DNA from: Streptococcus dysgalactiae subsp. dysgalactiae
Lineage (GTDB): Bacteria; Bacillota; Bacilli; Lactobacillales; Streptococcaceae
Assembly: GCF_900459225.1 (NCBI RefSeq)
Contig: NZ_UHFH01000003.1
Location: forward strand, 712,501-776,500
DNA length: 64,000 nt
Reading direction: 5' to 3'
Shown here: piece after piece, positions 51,923-61,467 of the stretch
Position numbering within the stretch: position 1 is the stretch's first letter
Layout: each line of letters opens with the position of its first letter
Translations under genes and position numbers: made by a program
Notes under the pieces: generated by a model
What the model saw: the letters and a program-made list of their open reading frames with translations, nothing else
The model's database searches: none
Told to the model about the DNA's origin: nothing

Positions 51923-52870
51923 TTGTTAAAATACGACGGAAAAAAACAGTTATGTGACCTTTTTTTGTTGCCTATTTTAACAACACTGTTGGCTTTATCT
52001 TTGAGCTTTTCAGGAAATAATCAGGCTAAAATTGGAATTTTAGACAAAGATCACAGTCGAATTTCGAAACAATTTGTTGCTCAGCTAAAACAAACGAAAA
52101 AGTACGATGTGTTCACCAAAATAGAAGAAAATCATATTGATAATTACCTTTGGGAGAATTATAATATCATGGACGATGTGGCTGCTGGGGATTACAAACG
52201 ATTTGACCAGTTGTTGCAGAAGAATAAGAGTTTGAATGACCATGTGCAACAAGAGACTTTAGCTGATCGTTCACGTAGCAAATCAGTGTCATCTACCACA
52301 ACAGGTTTCTTATTAATCTTGATGCTAGGTAGCACGAGTGTGATTTATGGTGGGATTTTAACAGACAAGTCTAGTCAAATTTATAATCGTTTAGTACTAT
52401 CTCGTTTGTCTCGTTTTCAATACATGCTCAGTTATGTCTGTGTTGGTCTTGTCGCGTTTACAATTCAAATTGCGATTATGTTTAGCCTATTAAAGATTTT
52501 TAACGTTAGTTTTTACATTCCGACCCCAATGCTCTTACTGATTTTCTTCCTCTTTAGTTTGTTAGAGATAGGTTTTGGTTTGTTAATTGGTGAGATGACT
52601 CAAAATCCCCAACAAAGTAGTCAATTAGCTAACTTAATTGTAATGCCAGCGTCTATGTTGGCAGGGTGTTTATGGCCCTTGTCCATTACCCCTTCTTATA
52701 TGCAAGCTATTGGGAAACTCTTACCTCAGAATTGGGTTCTTTCAGCTATCGCTGTTTTCCAAAGTGGAGGAAGCCTAGCACAGGTCGGGTCTTATCTTTT
52801 GGCAATGCTAGTGACAGCAGTGGCTTTCATAACTTTGTCAAGTTTCTTATTAAAACTTGCTCATTCATAA
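51923..52870 (+). pseudogene. sagI: 5'-truncated sagI (ABC-2 type permease)
   Basis: 315 codons open, but the first residue is a TTG with no ribosome site and the usual N-terminal first helix is missing. The rest is a typical ABC-2 permease: LLPILTTLLALSLSFSG, an extracytoplasmic loop, then five membrane segments (for example TGFLLILMLGSTSVIYGGIL, ANLIVMPASMLAGCLWPLS). It sits directly before spnA, where sagI lies in S. pyogenes. Without sagG (ATPase) and sagH it cannot work in the SLS exporter. Confidence 0.75.
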
Positions 52871-53100
52871 GATTCAGGTTTAGAAATAGTAGTGTAATGC
52901 TCTTTTGATGAGCAATTGGCAAGATAAAAGCATCAATCTGACTGATTAGTGGTAACTAATCTGGTTAGATTGGTGCTTTTTAGGTGAAAGACGATTAACT
53001 TTCTGAACAAATGGGTGAATGATAAGAAGCTCTATCCAAAAGTGAGAGTACACCTGGAAAATGTTTGTTTTTTAACATAAATCAAAGAAAAATAAGTTAT

Positions 53101-53114
53101 TGATAACGATTACA
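53101..53114 (+). promoter_or_regulatory. Catabolite-response element (cre)
   Basis: TGATAACGATTACA fits the CcpA consensus TGWNANCGNTNWCA at every fixed position. About 70 bp upstream of the -10. CcpA would link spnA to carbon supply. Confidence 0.6.
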
Positions 53115-53134
53115 TTTTTAGTAATGCTAACTTT

Positions 53135-53187
53135 TTGTAACAAAATATACAAAAATGTATTTCTTTTGCTTGTCAATTTTGTTACAA
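53135..53187. promoter_or_regulatory. Inverted repeat over the spnA promoter
   Basis: TTGTAACAAAAT (53135-53146) and ATTTTGTTACAA (53176-53187) are exact complements, centre-to-centre 41 bp (about four helical turns). The right arm covers the TACAAT -10 (53183-53188). A dimeric regulator binding both would block the promoter. Confidence 0.55.
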
Positions 53188-53225
53188 TAGGCGTGTATTA
53201 AACGTACTAAATAAAAGGAGTTTTT

Positions 53226-56051
53226 ATGTTAAACAGGAAATTTTTCACTTATGCGTCATTATTAGCATTGGTTGCTGTTCCTACTGTTGTTGAAGAGGTT
53301 ACTCTGCAACAGCATCCCGTCTATGCTGAAGAGGTGGTTGTCCCTAAATCAGAAGAACCTGTTGCCACTGGTGTGGAAGATAATGGTTCTGCAACAACTC
53401 CCCTAGCCCCTGTCGAGACTACTCAACCAGCTCCTACAACACCAGTTGACTCAGTCAATACGACTGTAGCAGCTAAAGAAGAGACCCCAGCGAATCCTGA
53501 AGTAATGGCAGATGCTAATGGCAGTCAGCCTATTTCAGACGTTCGAGTAAGCCCTGAAGGAAAACCTTACACGGTTACAGGTAAAATTATCAGCGTCGTG
53601 AATGGCTGGGGTGGTAATGGTTTTTACATTCAAGATAGCAATGGCACAGGACTTTACATTTACCCTGAGAAAAATTTGGGTTATGCCAGTGGAGACATTA
53701 TTCAACTGACAGGTACACTTACTAATTTCAAGGGTGAATTGCAGTTGAAAAAAATTACTGCCCATAAAAAATTAGAAGGGCAGCTTCCTACCCCTGTTAA
53801 AGAAACAACCATTCCCGAATTAGAAAAAGCAACTCAATCAACACTAGTTAAGTTATCGAATGTAACTGTAGGAGAAATAGCATCGGATAAATACGAAACC
53901 TCTTCTTTTAATGTCACAGATATCGATGGTAAAAGTGTGGCAGTTCGTTTAGACAATCGCACGGGGATTAAAACAAGTGACTTAGTCGCTAAAATTGGTC
54001 AGGGGGATGTCATCAATTTGACAGCTATTTTGTCAACTTTTGATGGGAAATTGCAATTAAAACCATTTACCTTGGAACAATTTGAAGTGGTGAAACAGGC
54101 TGTCAGAAAAGAAGACACTACGCCAGTTGGCAAGGTTGTGAAAATTGGAGATATCCAAGGGACTCATCATACTTCGCCTCTTTTGAAAAAAGCTGTAACA
54201 GTTGAACAAGTTGTTGTCACTTACTTAGATGATTCCACTCATTTTTATGTTCAAGATCTTAACGGCGATGGTAATGTAGCCACTTCAGACGGTATCCGTG
54301 TCTTTGCTAAAAGCGCCAAAGTAGCTGTCGGAGATGTATTGACGATTTCCGGAGAGGTTGAAGAATTTTTTGGTCGTGGATATGAGGAACGTAAACAAAC
54401 TGACCTTACAATTACCCAAATTGTGGCTAAAACTGTTACCAAAACAGGGACAGCTCCAGTACCAGCCCCTCTTGTGTTAGGTAAAGATCGTGTGGCACCT
54501 GCTGATATCATTGATAATGATGGCTTACGTGTCTTTGACCCACAAGAAGATGCTATTGACTATTGGGAATCCATGGAAGGCATGTTGGTTGCTGTCGACG
54601 ATGCGAAAATCCTTGGTCCAATGAAAAATAAAGAAATCTATGTTTTACCTGGTTCTAGCACGAGAGTTTTGAACAATTCAGGTGGTGTATTGTTGCCTGC
54701 AACCAGTTACAATACCGATGTGATTCCTGTACTTTTCAAAAAAGGTAAGCAAACTATCAAATCTGGTGATTCTTACAAGGGAAGATTAGCTGGGCCAGTC
54801 TCATACAGTTATGGTAATTACAAGGTTTTTGTTGATGATAGCCAAAAGATGCCTGTCTTAATAGATGGTCACCTTGCACCTGAAAAAACACATTTGCAAA
54901 AAGACCTAAGCAAATTAAGTATTGCATCTTATAATATTGAGAACTTCTCAGCAAACCCATCTTCAACCAAGGATGAGAAAGTTAAACGTATTGCTGAATC
55001 CTTTATTCACGATTTGAATGCACCTGATATCATTGGTCTAATTGAGGTACAAGATAATAACGGCCCAACCGATGATGGTACTACAGATGCTACTCAAAGT
55101 GCTCAACGCTTGATTGATGCTATTCAAAAACTTGGGGGCCCAACTTATCGTTATGTTGATATTGCTCCAGAAAATAATGTTGACGGTGGTCAACCTGGTG
55201 GGAATATTCGGACAGGTTTCCTCTATCAGCCAGATCGTGTTAGTTTGTCTGATAAACCAAAAGGTGGGGCTAAGGATGCTCTATCATGGGTAAATGGGGA
55301 GTTAAACCTCAGTGTTGGTCGAATTGATCCAACTAATCCTGCTTGGAAAGATGTCCGTAAATCACTAGCAGCAGAATTTGTTTTCCAAGGAAATAAAGTT
55401 ATTGTGGTGGCAAACCATTTGAACTCTAAGCGTGGGGACAATGCTCTTTATGGACGTGTGCAACCTGTTACCTTCAAATCTGAAGAAAGACGCCATGTTT
55501 TAGCTAATATGCTGGCTAAATTTGCCAAAGAAGGAGCAACTCATCAGGCAAATATTGTGATGTTAGGTGACTTTAACGATTATGAATTCACAAAAACGAT
55601 TCAGTTGATTGAAGAAGGGGATATGGCTAACTTGGTCAGCAGACATGATTTAGCAGATCGTTATTCTTATTTCTACCAAGGAAACAACCAAACCCTCGAT
55701 AACATGCTGGTATCTCGTAATCTGCTTGGTCAGTATGAATTTGACATGGTGCATGTGAATTCACCGTTTATGGAAATTCATGGCCGTGCTTCTGATCACG
55801 ATCCATTGTTGCTTCAATTATCCTTTAAAAAAGCCGCAGATGCAGTTATAGAGGAAGGTAAACAAGCTCCGACTGCTACTGAGCAGAAAAAGGTAGTAAC
55901 AGCTAAACCACTTGCGGCAGCTCAAAAAGCATCCTCAGAGAAGGCTTTGCCAAAAGCAGGTGAAAAAGCTGGGATTGTGATGACTATCTTAGGAATGACT
56001 AGCCTGTTTGCTTCTGTTAAGTTGTTTAGAAAAGGCCAAGAAAGACAATAA
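53226..56051 (+). CDS. spnA: SpnA-type wall-anchored nuclease
   Basis: 941 aa. Signal peptide to about residue 35 (VYAEE); Pro/Thr/Glu-rich linker to about 105; OB-fold-like repeats (GKIISVVNGWGGNGFYIQDS and two more) to about 560; an endonuclease/exonuclease/phosphatase domain (SIASYNIENFSA, NHLNSKRGD, GDFNDYEF about 780, SDHDPLL about 856). It ends with an LPKAGE wall motif (908-913), a hydrophobic helix and RKGQERQ. It degrades DNA and neutrophil traps at the cell surface. Directly downstream of sagI as in S. pyogenes. Confidence 0.93.
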   Translation: MLNRKFFTYASLLALVAVPTVVEEVTLQQHPVYAEEVVVPKSEEPVATGVEDNGSATTPLAPVETTQPAPTTPVDSVNTTVAAKEETPANPEVMADANGSQPISDVRVSPEGKPYTVTGKIISVVNGWGGNGFYIQDSNGTGLYIYPEKNLGYASGDIIQLTGTLTNFKGELQLKKITAHKKLEGQLPTPVKETTIPELEKATQSTLVKLSNVTVGEIASDKYETSSFNVTDIDGKSVAVRLDNRTGIKTSDLVAKIGQGDVINLTAILSTFDGKLQLKPFTLEQFEVVKQAVRKEDTTPVGKVVKIGDIQGTHHTSPLLKKAVTVEQVVVTYLDDSTHFYVQDLNGDGNVATSDGIRVFAKSAKVAVGDVLTISGEVEEFFGRGYEERKQTDLTITQIVAKTVTKTGTAPVPAPLVLGKDRVAPADIIDNDGLRVFDPQEDAIDYWESMEGMLVAVDDAKILGPMKNKEIYVLPGSSTRVLNNSGGVLLPATSYNTDVIPVLFKKGKQTIKSGDSYKGRLAGPVSYSYGNYKVFVDDSQKMPVLIDGHLAPEKTHLQKDLSKLSIASYNIENFSANPSSTKDEKVKRIAESFIHDLNAPDIIGLIEVQDNNGPTDDGTTDATQSAQRLIDAIQKLGGPTYRYVDIAPENNVDGGQPGGNIRTGFLYQPDRVSLSDKPKGGAKDALSWVNGELNLSVGRIDPTNPAWKDVRKSLAAEFVFQGNKVIVVANHLNSKRGDNALYGRVQPVTFKSEERRHVLANMLAKFAKEGATHQANIVMLGDFNDYEFTKTIQLIEEGDMANLVSRHDLADRYSYFYQGNNQTLDNMLVSRNLLGQYEFDMVHVNSPFMEIHGRASDHDPLLLQLSFKKAADAVIEEGKQAPTATEQKKVVTAKPLAAAQKASSEKALPKAGEKAGIVMTILGMTSLFASVKLFRKGQERQ

Positions 56052-56134
56052 GCACAAAACAATTTTAAAATCCCTAGTGGGGTAAAGGACCTGAGTAAAG
56101 TCTGAAGTGACCCCCAAAAGTTGGACATTATATT

Positions 56135-56932
56135 TTAAGTTAAGGATTGAGTTCTGTATTGCACAGGACTTAGTCCTTTTAATGTAAGTTTGATTCGTTT
56201 AGTGTTGTAGTAGTTGATATATTCTGAAATAGCTGTTTTTAATGTTTCGAGGGAAGTAAATTCCTTCTCAAACCCATAAAACATTTCTGTCTTCAATGTT
56301 CCAAAAAAAGATTCCATCATGCCGTTATCTAAGCTATTTCCTTTACGCGACATGGACGGTCTCATTCCATGCACCTCAAGAAAATGATGGTAGTAAGTGT
56401 GTTGATATTGCCATCCTTGGTCACTATGTAAAATAGTGCCCTGGTAAGTTTGTTCAGGAAAAGCCTCGGAAAGCATCGTTTTAAGTTGTTGTAAGTTTGG
56501 CGAGGTAGATAAATGATATGCAATAATCTCACTGTTAAAGCCATCAAGAACTGGTGATAGATACAATTTTTGATCACTAGCAGGAATTGAAAACTCTGTG
56601 ACATCGGTATAACACTTCTTAAGTGGTTGGGTAGCTTTAAATTGACGCTTAATGAGATTATCAGCTTTCTTGCCAACCTCACCTTTATAAGAGTTATAGC
56701 GACGTTTCGCACGGATTCTAGCTTTCAAACCAAGTTCTGTCATCAAACGTTGAACTTTCTTATGATTAACTTTATAGCCTCGATTTTTAAGTTCGAGGTG
56801 AATTCTACGGTAACCATATCTCCCTTTGTTCTCAGAATAAATATCTTGAATAGCTTCTTTTAATTCTTTGTTGTTATCTCCCTGAGTTAGACGTTTAACC
56901 TGATAATAGTAGGTTGATCGAGACAGCTTCAA
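56135..56932 (-). CDS. IS3-family transposase OrfB (DDE integrase)
   Basis: 265 aa from the first ATG; rve/DDE core with CYTDVTEFSI (D), ILHSDQGWQYQ (D) and SLDNGMMESFFGTLK (E). The preceding KGRYGYRRIHLEL and HKKVQRLMTELGL form the HTH_21 part. The frame stays open upstream and overlaps the end of orfA, so the active protein is most likely an OrfAB fusion made by frameshifting. Confidence 0.9.
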   Translation of the reverse strand: MKLSRSTYYYQVKRLTQGDNNKELKEAIQDIYSENKGRYGYRRIHLELKNRGYKVNHKKVQRLMTELGLKARIRAKRRYNSYKGEVGKKADNLIKRQFKATQPLKKCYTDVTEFSIPASDQKLYLSPVLDGFNSEIIAYHLSTSPNLQQLKTMLSEAFPEQTYQGTILHSDQGWQYQHTYYHHFLEVHGMRPSMSRKGNSLDNGMMESFFGTLKTEMFYGFEKEFTSLETLKTAISEYINYYNTKRIKLTLKGLSPVQYRTQSLT

Positions 56933-56967
56933 AATATTAAGTAGGATTCTTAAATCAAATACATTGA

Positions 56968-57498
56968 TTAGTCCTTGAATGATTTCTGTTGCTCTTTGAG
57001 CCTTGCTTCGACCCTCAATCGGAGTTCTCTCAACTTTTTTAGTACGGCATTCTCCGCTCTAAGGTACTCATTATCATATTGAAGACGCTCTAATTCAGTC
57101 ATTTCTTCAAGTTTTCTCTTTGGTTTGCGTCCCATCTTTACAGGTCTCCCTCTTGATTTCTCAAGAATAGTATACCCGTTTTTCTTGTATTGCGCTATCC
57201 AATTAGGAAGCATTCCCTTGTTTGGTAATCCATAATCTAGAGAAACCTCTAGCTGAGACCTACCTTTCATCAGAACTTCGTTTATGATTTCCTGCTTTAG
57301 TTCAGGAGAATAATACCTATTTTTCCTTTTACAAACACTTTCCAATCCGTGTATATCAATAAGGCGGACCATGTATTGAAGGTTATACTTACTCATATTA
57401 AATGTTTGACTGATTTTAGGCCATGTCCAACCAGATTGTCGTAAGCGATAGATTTCAATTTTATCTTCATAACTTAATTTCATAGAAAAACACCCCAA
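56968..57498 (-). CDS. IS3-family transposase OrfA
   Basis: 176 aa. Two HTH units (LRQSGWTWPKISQTFNMSKY; then SQLEVSLDYGLPNKGMLPNW) and a leucine-zipper-like C-terminus (ELERLQYDNEYLRAENAVLK). Typical of IS150-group OrfA. Starts just inside the right IR. Its 3' end overlaps the orfB frame. Confidence 0.88.
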   Translation of the reverse strand: MGCFSMKLSYEDKIEIYRLRQSGWTWPKISQTFNMSKYNLQYMVRLIDIHGLESVCKRKNRYYSPELKQEIINEVLMKGRSQLEVSLDYGLPNKGMLPNWIAQYKKNGYTILEKSRGRPVKMGRKPKRKLEEMTELERLQYDNEYLRAENAVLKKLRELRLRVEARLKEQQKSFKD

Positions 57499-57683
57499 AA
57501 GTTAGATTTGTTGTCTAACTTTTGGGGTGCAGTTCAGTCTCAGGTCCTTTTACTTTTCAGCCAAATAATTTATCTAATAAAAGAGAAAATCATGACACTA
57601 AAAGTATTCAGTTAGTCTGTATGAAAGGAATCGAGAAGGTAAACATGTCCCTTTGTTACAAGTCGCAGGAGTATTTAGTATTT

Positions 57684-57712
57684 TTGTAAAGTTGGCCTTT
57701 TTGTGGTACAAT
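57684..57712 (+). promoter_or_regulatory. queT promoter
   Basis: TTGTAA (57684-57689), 17-bp spacer, TACAAT (57707-57712). Transcription would begin about 15 nt before the riboswitch. Confidence 0.65.
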
Positions 57713-57732
57713 GTAACCGTTGTTTAGCAACC

Positions 57733-57815
57733 CTTGGTGCTTAGTTCCCTTTCACCAAGCATATTAGACACGTAAAGAGTTAGGTTTGACTAACTGCTTT
57801 GACGTTAAAGGAGAA
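57733..57815 (+). promoter_or_regulatory. preQ1-II riboswitch
   Basis: CTTGGTG (57733-57739) pairs with CACCAAG (57752-57758) around a pyrimidine-rich loop; then CATATTA and an inner stem, ending with the ribosome site AAAGGAG (57807-57813) as part of the pseudoknot. This is the arrangement of the COG4708 RNA motif, known from Streptococcaceae upstream of queT. Binding of preQ1 hides the ribosome site and lowers translation of the transporter. Confidence 0.85.
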
Positions 57816-57818
57816 AAA

Positions 57819-58322
57819 ATGACAAAATTAACAGTGCGTGACTACGTTCACATTGCTTTAGTGGCTGCTCTCTATGTGGTATTGACCATTACGCCTCCTC
57901 TGAATGCCATTTCTTATGGAATGTATCAGTTTAGGGTATCTGAAATGTTGAATTTCCTTGCTTTTTACCATCGCAAGTATATCATTGCAGTGACTCTAGG
58001 GTGTATGATTGCAAACTTTTACAGTTTCGGACTTATTGATGTCTTTGTTGGCGGTGGCTCAACCCTTATTTTTGTGACGTTGGGTGTCGTTCTCTTTAGG
58101 AAGTACCACAAAGACTATCTATTTAATGGTCTTGTTAACAAGGCGTTATTTTACTTTTCTTTCTTTTTTGCCGCTTCCATGGTGACCGTTGCTATTGAGC
58201 TTTCTTTCTTTGGTGCACCCTTCCTATTGACCTGGTTTACAACGGCTATGGGGGAATTGGCATCGCTGCTCATCGGTTCTCTGATTATTGATAAGCTAGC
58301 TAAGCGTATGTCTTTTCATTAA
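57819..58322 (+). CDS. queT: QueT-type queuosine precursor transporter
   Basis: 167 aa from ATG 57819, 5-6 nt after AAAGGAG; the upstream in-frame ATG at 57786 lies in the riboswitch. Five or six membrane segments (IALVAALYVVLTI, IIAVTLGCMIANFYSF, LIFVTLGVVLF, and others). Substrate-binding (S) component of an ECF transporter for preQ0/preQ1-type precursors. The riboswitch above supports this. Confidence 0.88.
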   Translation: MTKLTVRDYVHIALVAALYVVLTITPPLNAISYGMYQFRVSEMLNFLAFYHRKYIIAVTLGCMIANFYSFGLIDVFVGGGSTLIFVTLGVVLFRKYHKDYLFNGLVNKALFYFSFFFAASMVTVAIELSFFGAPFLLTWFTTAMGELASLLIGSLIIDKLAKRMSFH

Positions 58323-58379
58323 CGAATATTCATAACCGGAGTGAGAGAGGCTCCTACACTTTTTAGAAAATAGGTACTT

Positions 58380-58414
58380 GGACAGTTGCTGGATTTTACA
58401 GCTGTCCTTTTTAT
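58380..58414 (+). terminator. Terminator after queT
   Basis: GGACAG (58380-58385) pairs with CTGTCC (58402-58407); TTTTTATTTT follows. The loop has extra AGC/GCT pairing. Confidence 0.75.
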
Positions 58415-58459
58415 TTTCTTCTGATTAGGAAATAGCTTATTTTTAATCTTTTATGATAA

Positions 58460-60427
<1,968 letters not shown>

Positions 60428-60439
60428 GAGAGGTATTGT

Positions 60440-61462
60440 ATGAAAAAACAAATGAGAGCACGTCTCATTTATAACCCGACATCAGGACAAGAAATGATGA
60501 AAAAGAGTGTTCCTGAGGTCTTAGATATTTTGGAAGGGTTTGGGTATGAAACCTCTGCCTTTCAGACGACAGCAGAAAAACATTCTGCTTTAAATGAAGC
60601 CAGAAGAGCTGCGAAAGCTGGATTTGATTTACTGATTGCTGCTGGAGGAGACGGTACCATCAATGAGGTAGTCAATGGGATTGCGCCACTGAAAAAGCGT
60701 CCCAAGATGGCTATTATCCCAACAGGAACAACCAATGATTTTGCGAGAGCTTTGAAAGTTCCAAGAGGGAACCCTAGTCAGGCGGCCAAACTCATTGGAA
60801 AAAACCAAACCATTCAAATGGATATTGGTAGGGCTAAGAAAGATACCTATTTTATCAATATTGCGGCAGCAGGAAGTTTGACTGAATTGACTTATAGCGT
60901 TCCTAGTCAGTTAAAAACCATGTTTGGCTATTTAGCCTATCTTGCTAAGGGTGTTGAATTATTGCCACGTGTTAGCAATGTTCCTGTTAAAATTACCCAC
61001 GATCAGGGCGTTTTTGAAGGTCAAGTGTCCATGATTTTTGCAGCCATTACCAATTCTGTAGGTGGCTTTGAAATGATTGCTCCTGATGCTAAGCTTGATG
61101 ATGGCATGTTTACTTTGATTTTAATCAAAACGGCTAATCTTTTTGAGATTGTACACCTTTTGCGTTTAGTTCTAGATGGCGGCAAACACATTACGGATCG
61201 TCGTGTGGAATACATCAAAACGAGTAAAATAGTAATTGAACCTCAATCAGATAAGCGCATGATGATCAATTTAGATGGAGAATATGGTGGCGATGCCCCA
61301 ATCACACTTGAAAATCTGAAAAACCATATTACATTCTTTGCAGATACTGATTTGATTTCTGATGATGCCTTGGTACTGGACCAAGAAGAATTGGAAATTG
61401 AGGAGATGGTGAAGAAATTTGCGCATGAAGTAGAAGATTTAGAACAAGAACTGGAGGAATAA
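60440..61462 (+). CDS. Diacylglycerol kinase-family lipid kinase (DgkB-like)
   Basis: 340 aa. RLIYNPTSGQEMMKK start, GGDGTINEVVNGI nucleotide loop, IPTGTTNDFARALK, and VGGFEMIAPDAKLDDGMF, the pattern of DgkB/YegS-type kinases. It likely recycles diacylglycerol from lipoteichoic acid synthesis. AGGAGAGGTATTGT lies before the ATG; it follows ligA by 12 bp. Confidence 0.9.
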   Translation: MKKQMRARLIYNPTSGQEMMKKSVPEVLDILEGFGYETSAFQTTAEKHSALNEARRAAKAGFDLLIAAGGDGTINEVVNGIAPLKKRPKMAIIPTGTTNDFARALKVPRGNPSQAAKLIGKNQTIQMDIGRAKKDTYFINIAAAGSLTELTYSVPSQLKTMFGYLAYLAKGVELLPRVSNVPVKITHDQGVFEGQVSMIFAAITNSVGGFEMIAPDAKLDDGMFTLILIKTANLFEIVHLLRLVLDGGKHITDRRVEYIKTSKIVIEPQSDKRMMINLDGEYGGDAPITLENLKNHITFFADTDLISDDALVLDQEELEIEEMVKKFAHEVEDLEQELEE

Positions 61463-61467
61463 AGGAA

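Larger units (their letters stand above)
52871..53225. promoter_or_regulatory. spnA upstream region
   Basis: 355 bp with no gene. A sagI terminator-like stem with GATTAGT...ACTAATC lies near 52942-52960 followed by TGCTTTTT at 52973. Then a perfect cre match at 53101-53114, a 12-bp inverted repeat at 53135-53187 and a TACAAT box at 53183. The mRNA leader is about 30 nt to the ATG. Confidence 0.6.
56108..57531 (-). mobile_element. IS3-family insertion sequence (IS150-like), 1.42 kb
   Basis: Ends are imperfect inverted repeats: TGACCCCCAAAAGTTGGACA at 56108-56127 and TGCACCCCAAAAGTTAGACA on the other strand at 57512-57531. Inside are orfA and orfB, both leftward. AAAGGACCTGAG on the left flank (near 56083) and CTCAGGTCCTTTT on the right flank (57539-57551) are complementary, so the IS interrupts a terminator stem, probably that of spnA. 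No clear direct target repeat is seen. Confidence 0.88.

Noticed and set aside
51923..52870. Intact ABC-2 permease gene, or sagH
   Set aside because: No ribosome site or normal N-terminus, and it lies directly before spnA, which is the place of sagI in S. pyogenes.
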